Below, in pieces: positions 41,362-48,070 of a stretch of 48,070 nucleotides of DNA. The stretch comes from Bacillus renqingensis. GTDB lineage: Bacteria; Bacillota; Bacilli; Bacillales; Cytobacillaceae. The notes beneath the pieces are model-generated. The model was not told the origin of the DNA. It saw only the letters and a list, made by a program, of their open reading frames with translations, and ran no database searches. Location of the stretch: positions 1 through 48,070 of the forward strand of contig NZ_JADDIU010000036.1 of assembly GCF_016464375.1 (NCBI RefSeq), given 5' to 3'. The position numbers and the translations under genes are program-made. How positions within the stretch are numbered: position 1 is the first letter of the stretch; every line of letters begins with the position of its first letter.

Positions 41362-42825
41362 TTACATGGTTGCAACAGGTACGGATGTTTTTAGATTGGC
41401 GGCTTTACGAACTAGTTCACGCTGTACTTCCATATCAAAGTTATTAAATACAGCTAAGCTTTGAGCAAATGGTGGGCTTTGTGCAAATAATTCAAAAGTT
41501 GTTTCGTGACCTGCATAAGACGAATTGAGTAAGTCTCTCGCGAAATACAATAATTTTCCTCTATCTTCCGCACTCCATTCACCAACTGAATAATATTCAT
41601 CAATGTATGGCTTTGTTTCAGGATTTAATAGAGTTGCCGTGTCTGGCGTAACGGCCAATTGTCCTCCCACAAGCTCCCTTGTTAAATGGGCCATAGCCGG
41701 GAAATTCGTTAAAGCAAACACACGTCCATTAAATAGAAGCGATTGGTTTGGCATCATTAAACCGCTAGGACTTTTTTCTGCATTGGTCACAGCAGATGTT
41801 AAAAAGGCGTTAATGCCTTCTCTATAGCCAATTAGTTGGGCGAGCTTTTCTTTTACCGCTTGTAATTGGGTTAATCCAGTTTGTTCAACATTCAATGCAG
41901 CGACACCAATTAAATAGTCGGCTCTTCGTAAAACACGTAGAACATAGTTAAAAGCAGAATAACGATGCAGAGTGGAACGAATATAGGCAGCAGATTCTAG
42001 TGAACGGTGGAATAGTACATTTTCCCAAGGAATCAGAACATGATCAAAAATCAATAATGTATCAATTTCTTCAAATTTAGTTGAAATCGGATAGTCATTT
42101 GGATTTTTGCCTGAGCCAAGTGATGTACGGCAAATGTGTTTCAGACCTGGGGCATTCATATCGCAAATAAATCCGCAAGCAAAAGGTGCCATTGCTTCCG
42201 ATCCTGCATTCCAATCTAAAATCGTTGGTTTTACGAATGCTTGATGTGCATATGCTGCTGCTGTCTCGAACTTGGCTCCATTGACCACAATCCCTTTATC
42301 ATTTTCCTCTACTACATGAAGAAGTTTTCCTCCATTTTTACCGGAAAATAATTTACTTCTATCTCCTTTTGGATCGGTGTTCGCTGAAACGTGATAAAGG
42401 TCTTCTCTAGCAATACGATCGATATGGTATTCAATATTTCTCGAATACGTAGGATCGATTTCCTTCAATTTATCTTTCGCATCATATAAAGACCACATCT
42501 CACCAATGGTTTCATCCCCAACACGATAAACAACCCCGCCTAGTTCATCAAGAACCGTTTCCACGTAAGTCCGAATTCCTGCTAAATCTCCTTTTGTTTC
42601 GGGTTTTTTATAGCCACGTGAGACAACCTCTCCATCAGATAATTTGGCGGTTAGAATATCGGCATATTTCACTTTATGACTGAGATCATACATTTTTGCT
42701 TTTACATCGATGATTGGTTGAAACGCAGGATGTTCTGTTATGTTTTTAACTTTCTCTCCATCGATAAAAACTTCTCTTCCATCATCTAAACTTTTTCTGT
42801 ATTGTTTTCCTGTCATTAAAGTCAT
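41362..42825 (-). CDS. FADH2-dependent monooxygenase, HpaB family
   Basis: A 487-residue 4-hydroxyphenylacetate 3-hydroxylase-family oxygenase (acyl-CoA dehydrogenase fold). It begins TGKQYRKSLDDGREVFIDGEKV and shows SRNIEYHIDRIAREDLYHV, DPKGDRS, YPISTKFEEIDTLLIFDHVLIPWENV and a C-terminal SYAGHETTFELFA. Such enzymes take FADH2 from a separate reductase, encoded 13 nt upstream. Known substrates of the family are phenols, chlorophenols and pyrrole-2-carboxylate. The neighbours (Rid protein, amidohydrolase) point away from classic 4-HPA degradation, since no ring-cleavage dioxygenase is present. AAAGGAG precedes the ATG. Confidence 0.9.
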   Translation of the reverse strand: MTLMTGKQYRKSLDDGREVFIDGEKVKNITEHPAFQPIIDVKAKMYDLSHKVKYADILTAKLSDGEVVSRGYKKPETKGDLAGIRTYVETVLDELGGVVYRVGDETIGEMWSLYDAKDKLKEIDPTYSRNIEYHIDRIAREDLYHVSANTDPKGDRSKLFSGKNGGKLLHVVEENDKGIVVNGAKFETAAAYAHQAFVKPTILDWNAGSEAMAPFACGFICDMNAPGLKHICRTSLGSGKNPNDYPISTKFEEIDTLLIFDHVLIPWENVLFHRSLESAAYIRSTLHRYSAFNYVLRVLRRADYLIGVAALNVEQTGLTQLQAVKEKLAQLIGYREGINAFLTSAVTNAEKSPSGLMMPNQSLLFNGRVFALTNFPAMAHLTRELVGGQLAVTPDTATLLNPETKPYIDEYYSVGEWSAEDRGKLLYFARDLLNSSYAGHETTFELFAQSPPFAQSLAVFNNFDMEVQRELVRKAANLKTSVPVATM

Positions 42826-42838
42826 TAGAATTTCTCCT

Positions 42839-43333
42839 TTATTTTGTTAGTGGTTTAAATATTCCAAAATTTCTGTTGAAAAATAGAAGTGGCTGGTGAT
42901 CTTTTATCTCTACATGATTCATTTCACCCAAGTATATAGTGTGTGTACCAGCCTTAACTTTTTGAACAACGGTACATTGTATTTGTACAAGGTAGTTTGA
43001 AAACAATGGCACTCCTGATTTTCCATAAGTAAGTTCAAGACCCTCAAATCGATCCTCCATTTTTGTTGAAAAACGTTTAGCGAAATTCTCTTGACCTTCA
43101 TGTAAGATATGAACGGCAAATGATCCAGAAGATGAAATAGCTTTATTGGTATCTGTGTTTTGATGGACACAAACCAAAAGCATTGGTGGTTCAGCTGACA
43201 GGGAAGTGACAGAACTTGCTGTTAAGCCAAAATTTTGATTTTGAAAACTTGTGGTGATCACGGAAACTCCAGTCGCTAACTTTCCCATTGCCTGTTTAAA
43301 TTCATCCAATCCAATAAGTGATTTTGTTTTCAT
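42839..43333 (-). CDS. Flavin reductase (HpaC/RutF-like)
   Basis: A 164-residue flavin reductase-domain protein that makes reduced flavin from NAD(P)H for the neighbouring oxygenase. Family landmarks: FKQAMGKLATGVSVITTSF, GLTASSVTSLSAEPPMLLVCV, FAVHILHEGQENFAKRFS, and the late GEMNHVEIKDHQPLLFFNR. First gene of the leftward operon. GAGGGGG lies about 12 nt before the ATG. Confidence 0.9.
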   Translation of the reverse strand: MKTKSLIGLDEFKQAMGKLATGVSVITTSFQNQNFGLTASSVTSLSAEPPMLLVCVHQNTDTNKAISSSGSFAVHILHEGQENFAKRFSTKMEDRFEGLELTYGKSGVPLFSNYLVQIQCTVVQKVKAGTHTIYLGEMNHVEIKDHQPLLFFNRNFGIFKPLTK

Positions 43334-43824
43334 TTAGCATCTATCCCCCTCTTTTTTATTTAAGGATAAATTCCTTATGTGTTCCCAATTATAAAGAATA
43401 AGAATAGAAAAATGTGCTATTTTGTGAGATTTACTAACATTGTTTTTTAGTATTAACAAGGTATTTAAGTAAATGTTAACTTTTGAAATCGTCTTATTAA
43501 GAAGCCTTGGGTAAAGTTATAGAAATAAGAACGGAGATTTTCCAATCATTTGGCAAAAACTATATAAACTTAAAATTTGTCCTTTTTTGTACAAAAAAAA
43601 TAAGAAGGGCTGGATTAATCAGTGAAGGATAAGAAGATCTTAAGGGTCCTTTTTAATATTTATAAATTGTTTATGTTAGAAAATATAACACAAGAATTGA
43701 AAAGTTTACTTTATTGAATTATAAATAATATATAGAAAATAGAGAATATTTCCTAAAGTATTCCTAAATAGGAGGAGGAAAGAAAAAATTTGATAATAAC
43801 CAAATAAGAATTGGAGGATCTATT
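43334..43824. other. Divergent 491-nt control region
   Basis: AT-rich spacer between the two divergent catabolic operons. It contains an attenuator-like hairpin (43625-43656), a strong GGAGGAGG at about 43772 followed by a five-codon TTG frame ending in TAA near 43806, then the true GGAGG of the transporter gene. No regulator gene lies in the gap, and clear -35/-10 pairs could not be assigned with confidence. Confidence 0.5.
43625..43656 (+). terminator. Attenuator-like hairpin in the transporter leader
   Basis: AAGGA-TAAGA (43625-43634) pairs with TCTTA (43638-43642) and TCCTT (43647-43651) with an AGGG bulge, followed by TTTAAT. It lies about 170 nt before the transporter gene. Confidence 0.4.
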
Positions 43825-44826
43825 ATGCGAAAAACATTTCTATTTTTATTGATGACGATATTGTTGATGTTGTCTGCATGTTCATCTGGTAAGGTAACTA
43901 AAAATGCGGATCATACAAATAAGGAACAGGGGGAAGAACTAAATTTAGCCTTTTCAACATGGGTTGGATATGCTCCGTTTTATATTGCTGAAAAAAAAGG
44001 ATTCTTTAAAAAAAATGGTGTAAAGGTAAATCTAACGAGAGTTGAAAATACTTCAGATCGTTTAAGTGCAATGGTAGCTAATCGAATTCAAGCAGTTGGA
44101 GGGACTGTTGATTCATATGTAACTGCTGCGTCAAAAGGTATTGATTTCGTACAAGTCCTGCCTACTGAAGACTCAAATGGAGGAGATGGTATCATAGCAA
44201 AAAAGGAATTTAATAGTCTTCAAGATTTAAAAGGTAAAAAGGTTGCAGTGCAAACCGATGGCGGAGCAAGCTTATTCTGGTTTAACTATTTATTACAAAA
44301 AGAAGGCATGACTATGGATGATTTTGATATTCAAAGTATGTCTAGTGGAGATGCAGGTTCAGCATTTGTAGCTAATAAAGTGGATGCTGCTATTACATGG
44401 GAACCATGGTTAACCAATGCAAAGAATACCGATTTTGGTAAAGTCTTAATGACAAGTGAAGAAACTCCGGGAATTATTACAGGGACTATTGCGATGCGTA
44501 AAGATTATGTGGCGGATAACCCGAAACAAGTTCAAGCGTTTGTAGACTCTTGGTTTGAAGCGGTTGAATTTTATAAGAACAATGAAGATGAGGCGATCAC
44601 CATTATGGCTGAAGCTTTGGGTCAAACCGATAAGGAATTTAAAGAGTCCATAAAAGGTGTTAGTTGGTATGATCATAAAAAAGCAGCAGAATTCTTTGGT
44701 ACAAAAGAAAACACAGGTCAATTGCTTGAGTTATTAAAGGCGGCTTCTGACATTTGGTTAGAACAAGGGATTATTGAAAAAGAACCAAAAGTGGAAGAAC
44801 TCGTTGATTATTCTTTTATTAAGTAA
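43825..44826 (+). CDS. NitT/TauT-type ABC transporter substrate-binding lipoprotein
   Basis: A 333-residue SsuA/TauA/ThiY-like periplasmic-binding fold with lipobox LSAC (Cys19). Landmarks are FSTWVGYAPFYIAEKKGFFKKNG, LQDLKGKKVAVQTDGGASLFWFNYLL and VANKVDAAITWEPWL. Relatives bind sulfonates, taurine, nitrate, thiamine pyrimidine precursors or aromatic acids. GGAGG precedes the ATG. It is divergent from the monooxygenase operon, and its ligand is probably the substrate of that pathway. Confidence 0.9.
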   Translation: MRKTFLFLLMTILLMLSACSSGKVTKNADHTNKEQGEELNLAFSTWVGYAPFYIAEKKGFFKKNGVKVNLTRVENTSDRLSAMVANRIQAVGGTVDSYVTAASKGIDFVQVLPTEDSNGGDGIIAKKEFNSLQDLKGKKVAVQTDGGASLFWFNYLLQKEGMTMDDFDIQSMSSGDAGSAFVANKVDAAITWEPWLTNAKNTDFGKVLMTSEETPGIITGTIAMRKDYVADNPKQVQAFVDSWFEAVEFYKNNEDEAITIMAEALGQTDKEFKESIKGVSWYDHKKAAEFFGTKENTGQLLELLKAASDIWLEQGIIEKEPKVEELVDYSFIK

Positions 44827-44838
44827 GGGGGAGGTATT

Positions 44839-45699
44839 ATGACAAAAGGAAGGACAACTGTTACGGAAACGATTTTTCTCAAAGAAGAGAAAACAGTAAG
44901 GAGAAAAAAGAACAAAGATCTATTAAAGCCTTATAAACCTATTTCTAAAAATCTCTATTTAACCCTTTGTATTGCAAGCTTTATTCTATTAGTTGGGATA
45001 TGGTCGTTGTTAACCTATACAAGCATTATCGATTCCGTATTTTTGCCTACACCTACTGATGTCATTTCTTCAGGTATTACGTTGTTCACTGAATTTAATT
45101 TTGTAAATGATATATTGGTGACATTATATCGTGTTCTTGCTGGTTTTGTTCTTTCTTTAATTATAGGTGTCCCATTAGGGATATTTATGGGATCGTTCAA
45201 AATAGTGGAAGCATTTTTTGAACCACTTGTTTCTTTTATGCGCTATATGCCTGTTTCAGCCTTTATCCCGTTATTTATTTTATGGATTGGGATAGGGGAG
45301 TTAGAAAAAGTTACCGTGATTTTTATTGGAAGTATCTTTTCGATCATTTTAATGGTCGCTGTAGAAGTTAGTAATGTCCGTCGTGAATTAGTGGAAGCTG
45401 CTTATACATTAGGTTCTACTCATTTTGGCGTTTTACGCTCAGTGGTTCTACCTGCTTCTATGCCAGGAATTATGGATGCTATCCGCTTGGTCCTTGGTTG
45501 GGCTTGGTCGTATATCATTGTAGCTGAATTAATCGCTGCACAAACTGGGATTGGAAGTGTCATTATTGAATCACAAAGGATGTTCCGAATAGGGGATATT
45601 ATATTTGGTATTCTTACGATTGGTGTACTAGGCTTAGGCTCTGACTTTCTTTTAAAATCATTAAGTAAAAAATTATTTGCTTGGAATTACGGAAGGTGA
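44839..45699 (+). CDS. ABC transporter permease, SsuC/TauC-like
   Basis: A 286-residue permease with a charged N-terminus and about six membrane segments (first near residues 36-58). The EAA loop is ELVEAAYTLGSTHFGVLRSVVLPASMPG. SsuC landmarks are FLPTPTDV and GWAWSYIIVAELIAAQTGIG. GGGGGAGG precedes the ATG. Middle gene of the importer. Confidence 0.92.
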   Translation: MTKGRTTVTETIFLKEEKTVRRKKNKDLLKPYKPISKNLYLTLCIASFILLVGIWSLLTYTSIIDSVFLPTPTDVISSGITLFTEFNFVNDILVTLYRVLAGFVLSLIIGVPLGIFMGSFKIVEAFFEPLVSFMRYMPVSAFIPLFILWIGIGELEKVTVIFIGSIFSIILMVAVEVSNVRRELVEAAYTLGSTHFGVLRSVVLPASMPGIMDAIRLVLGWAWSYIIVAELIAAQTGIGSVIIESQRMFRIGDIIFGILTIGVLGLGSDFLLKSLSKKLFAWNYGR

Positions 45700-45708
45700 T
45701 GGAATAAT

Positions 45709-46503
45709 ATGGATGATCTAGTTGAAGTGAAAGAGGTAAGAAAAATATTTAAGGGAAAAGGAAAAAGTCCTGATGTATTGGCTGTTGATACGGTTAATTT
45801 AAAGATTAAAAAGAATGAGTTTATTACGATTTTAGGCCCTTCAGGATGTGGAAAGTCGACCTTACTTCGAATGATAGGGGGATTAGAAAAACAGTCAGAA
45901 GGAATCATTTATTTAGCCAGAAATGAAATTACAGGTCCCTCAGCCAACAGGGGAATGGTCTTTCAAGCTTATTCCTTATTTCCTTGGCTAACGGTCGAAG
46001 AGAATATACAATTTGGTTCAAAGATTAAGAAAATGGAAAGTGCCAAGAAAAAGGCCATCACCCAGCAATATATTGAATTAGTTGGTCTAAAAGGATTTGA
46101 ACAGCATTATCCGAAACAATTATCTGGTGGAATGCAACAACGGGTTGCCATTGCAAGAGCTCTTGCGAATGAACCAGAAATTTTATTGTTGGATGAACCA
46201 TTTGGAGCACTAGATAGTCAAACGAGACTGATCATGCAAGAATTGCTTCTTACTATATGGGAAAAAACCCATAAAACAATCTTATTTATTACACATGATG
46301 TGGAAGAAGCCATTTTTCTAGGGACTAGAGTTCTAACGATGACATCAAGACCAGGAAAAATCAAAGCAGATATCCCTATTACTTTAGAGCATCCGCGTTC
46401 CTATAAGATTAAAACAGAACATCACTTTATTGATTTAAAAGAACAATTAACAGAATTAATCCGGAGTGAAAGTTTAAAGTCGATTGAGTTACAAGCTCAA
46501 TAA
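45709..46503 (+). CDS. ABC transporter ATP-binding protein, SsuB/TauB-like
   Basis: A 264-residue ATPase: Walker A GPSGCGKST (43-51), Q-loop in VFQAYSLFPWL, signature LSGGMQQR (138-145), Walker B ILLLDE (158-163) and switch histidine in FITHDVEEA. Group-specific RPGKIKADIPI is present. It starts 9 nt after the permease and completes the importer. Confidence 0.94.
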   Translation: MDDLVEVKEVRKIFKGKGKSPDVLAVDTVNLKIKKNEFITILGPSGCGKSTLLRMIGGLEKQSEGIIYLARNEITGPSANRGMVFQAYSLFPWLTVEENIQFGSKIKKMESAKKKAITQQYIELVGLKGFEQHYPKQLSGGMQQRVAIARALANEPEILLLDEPFGALDSQTRLIMQELLLTIWEKTHKTILFITHDVEEAIFLGTRVLTMTSRPGKIKADIPITLEHPRSYKIKTEHHFIDLKEQLTELIRSESLKSIELQAQ

Positions 46504-46523
46504 TGAATGAAAGGGGCATTAGG

Positions 46524-46905
46524 GTGACTACAAAAGAAGCATTTATGATTGAGTTTAATGAGATAAAAGCTAAACTTAAAAAACATGCTAGATTAAGAGC
46601 CATACTTGAAAAGGATCCCCTGTGTCATTGCTATTTGGAATTGTTCTGAAACCTCAACGACCACGACACATGATATTGTCATAGAAAGCTGTAGAAGGAT
46701 TGGTCTAGAAGATCTTGCGAAATGCTATGAAAAGATTAAAAGGGATGAAAATTTTCATGTTGGATTAGGGGAGACCATCATCAAAAAATACATGAATACT
46801 GCGGAACAAATAAAAAATGCAACGGAAGCCATTCGTCAATTTCATGATGAAATGATGAAGTTTTATAATGGTTTATATGATGTAGAAATAGAAACAGCCA
46901 ATTAG
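46524..46905 (+). pseudogene. Degraded heme-oxygenase-fold (TENA/THI-4/PqqC-like) protein gene
   Basis: Two pieces in different frames. A GTG at 46524 after AAAGGGG gives about 33 codons (FMIEFNEIKAKLKKHARLRA) and then runs to a stop near 46649. A second frame, shifted by one, is open from 46606 and encodes a C-terminal part with THDIVIESCRRIGLEDLAKCYE, DENFHVGLGETIIKKY and IRQFHDEMMKFYNGLYD. The latter resembles the closing helices of TenA/PqqC-like or heme-oxygenase-like metallo-oxidases. The sum, about 130 residues, is well short of the 220-250 usual for the fold, so a central deletion plus frameshift is likely. The family call is tentative. Confidence 0.5.
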
Positions 46906-46952
46906 TGGAATTATTTTTTATATTAAAAAACTACAGAGGTTGGTGCCACGTA

Positions 46953-47714
46953 ATGTCTAATGTTACTTATATAAAACCAAAAATTTTTGATAATGTAATA
47001 GAAGAACGTCAACATCGGAAAGAAAAACTAGCTGCTGCTTTTCGTTTGTTCTCCAAATTCGGATTTGACGAAGGAGTAGCTGGTCATATCACCGTTCGAG
47101 ACCCTGAATACCCCGATCATTTTTGGGTAAACCCATATGGAAAACATTTTAGTCAGATTTGCGTTTCAAACTTAATCCTTGTGAATGATAAGGGCGATAT
47201 CGTAGAAGGAGAAAAGTCTTTAAATGGGGCGGCTTTTGCCATTCATTCAGAGATTCATAAAGCTAGACCGGATGTAATCGCTGCAGCACACGCTCATACC
47301 CCATATGGTATTGCTTGGTCTAGTCTTGGGAGATTGCTAGATCCTATTTCTCAGGATGCCTGTCAGTTTTACAACGATCACGCTCTTTTTGATGACTACA
47401 CTGGTTTAGTTTATGAATCAGATGAGGGAAAAAGAATTGCAGAAACTTTAGGAAATAAAAAAGCAATTATTTTACAAAATCATGGTTTGCTAACTGTTGG
47501 GCAATCCGTTGATTCAGCGGCTTGGTGGTTCATTACAATGGAAAAAGTATGCAAGGTTCAACTGACAGTCGAGGCTGTTCAAAAACCGATTTGTATTAAT
47601 GAAAAGAGTGCTCAAATAGCTTTGGAACAAACAGGAATAGAGTATGAAGGCTGGTTTAATTTTCAACCCCTCTGGAATAGGATTATTAAGGAACAGCCGG
47701 ACTTATTGCTTTAA
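46953..47714 (+). CDS. Class II aldolase/adducin family protein
   Basis: A 253-residue class II aldolase/adducin-family protein. It shows RLFSKFGFDEGVAGHITVRDPEYPDHFWVNPYG, the metal histidines in AAHAHTPYG and QNHGLLTVG, and WWFITMEKVC. Members are metal-dependent aldolases, or decarboxylases such as those acting on dihydroxyphthalate-type acids. The ATG at 46953 is chosen from the family start; GAGGT lies about 12 nt upstream. The frame is open to 46905 without a ribosome site. Last gene of the importer operon; it may act on a ring-opened product. Confidence 0.85.
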   Translation: MSNVTYIKPKIFDNVIEERQHRKEKLAAAFRLFSKFGFDEGVAGHITVRDPEYPDHFWVNPYGKHFSQICVSNLILVNDKGDIVEGEKSLNGAAFAIHSEIHKARPDVIAAAHAHTPYGIAWSSLGRLLDPISQDACQFYNDHALFDDYTGLVYESDEGKRIAETLGNKKAIILQNHGLLTVGQSVDSAAWWFITMEKVCKVQLTVEAVQKPICINEKSAQIALEQTGIEYEGWFNFQPLWNRIIKEQPDLLL

Positions 47715-47738
47715 TCAATTTTAAAAAAATATAAATGG

Positions 47739-47780
47739 ATAAGTATGACTTCGATTGGTAATCGAAGTCATTTCTTATCA
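47739..47780. terminator. Terminator after the aldolase-family gene
   Basis: ATGACTTCGAT (47745-47755) pairs with ATCGAAGTCAT (47761-47771) around TGGTA, and GATAAG/CTTATC flank the stem. T-containing sequence follows. Confidence 0.75.
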
Positions 47781-47858
47781 TGAAAGTAATCGTGGTAAAA
47801 TGACAGTAAAAGTATTTTTTCCTTTTTACTTTAATCTTTTAGGAAGAAGGTGACAACC

Positions 47859-48020
47859 ATGATAACAAAAGCAGGAATCGTCGGTCCTAAAAATACTGTT
47901 GAGATGGTATTAGAAATTTCAGAAGAATATAAGGAGAAATTGCGTATATTTCCTTTTATTTACTTGAGTCTTGCAAAATTTTTGTCATGTAGTATTTTGT
48001 CGATTGATTTATCTTCATAA
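47859..48020 (+). pseudogene. Truncated regulator-like ORF at the window end
   Basis: After AGGAAGAAGGTGA an ATG opens a 53-codon frame. The first part, ITKAGIVGPKNTVEMVLEIS followed by EEYKEKLRIFPFIY, resembles the N-terminal sensor segment of a family of transcriptional regulators whose members begin with a GVVGP(K/E)(D/N)SV-type motif, as I recall. After about residue 35 the sequence turns AT-rich and stops at 48020. The downstream DNA has two similar TTTGTCGA-TTGA words 35 nt apart, which may be the edge of an insertion. It looks broken. Confidence 0.45.
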
Positions 48021-48070
48021 GATTCTTTGTCGAATTGAGAAAATAAAAAAGGACATCACCAGACTTATGT

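Noticed and set aside
43448..43502. Short ATG frame in the divergent region (about 14 codons)
   Set aside because: No ribosome site and no recognisable product.
43553..43570. Sigma-54 promoter (TTGGCAAAAACTATATA)
   Set aside because: A TGGCA-like -24 element is present, but there is no TTGC at the -12 position.

Overview
The window reads as a chromosomal segment of a Firmicute of the family Bacillaceae (Bacillus/Neobacillus-like). The reasons are the gene order of the purine operon (yebE-yebG-purEKBCSQLFMNHD), the following yerA-yerB-yerC-pcrB-pcrA-ligA-yerH(camS) block, Gram-positive lipoprotein signals, strong Shine-Dalgarno sites, TTG/GTG starts, and PurR-box, guanine-riboswitch, cre-like and LexA-like sites. 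This is inferred from remembered protein families; no search was run.

Layout. 1-14355: yebE and yebG, then the complete IMP-synthesis operon (purE to purD), controlled at its 5' end by a PurBox pair, a sigma-A promoter and a guanine-type riboswitch with a terminator. A block of 52-bp tandem hairpin repeats separates purB from purC, and an exactly 21-bp-phased repeat array starts on the purD stop codon. 14338-14847: two small membrane-protein genes on the minus strand. 15001-24627: yerA (adenine deaminase-like), yerB, yerC, pcrB, pcrA, ligA and camS; pcrA has its own promoter with a LexA-like box. 24671-26293: rocA/pruA (P5C dehydrogenase) with a cre-like site.

26467-34110: an AT-rich carbohydrate island: a divergent ArsR-type regulator, a lipoprotein binding protein, two permeases, an unknown membrane protein, a GH2 enzyme and a GH43 enzyme. 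No ATPase is present, so a shared MsmX-type ATPase is likely needed. 34308-34402 is a second 21-bp-phased array in opposite orientation. 34535-38002: aceB and aceA (glyoxylate shunt) and yueI.

38220-47714: a catabolic island. The leftward operon encodes a flavin reductase, an HpaB-type FADH2 monooxygenase, a stand-alone FAD synthetase domain, an atypical Rid protein, a DUF1028 protein and an M20 N-carbamoyl/allantoate-type amidohydrolase. The divergent rightward operon encodes a NitT/TauT-type ABC importer, a broken heme-oxygenase-fold gene and a class II aldolase-family protein. Together they look like uptake, reduced-flavin-dependent hydroxylation and hydrolytic C-N cleavage of a small, probably nitrogen-containing compound, by logic resembling the Rut pathway but with different enzyme families. 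This is the best candidate for an undescribed system. The window ends in a truncated regulator-like ORF, possibly interrupted by an insertion.
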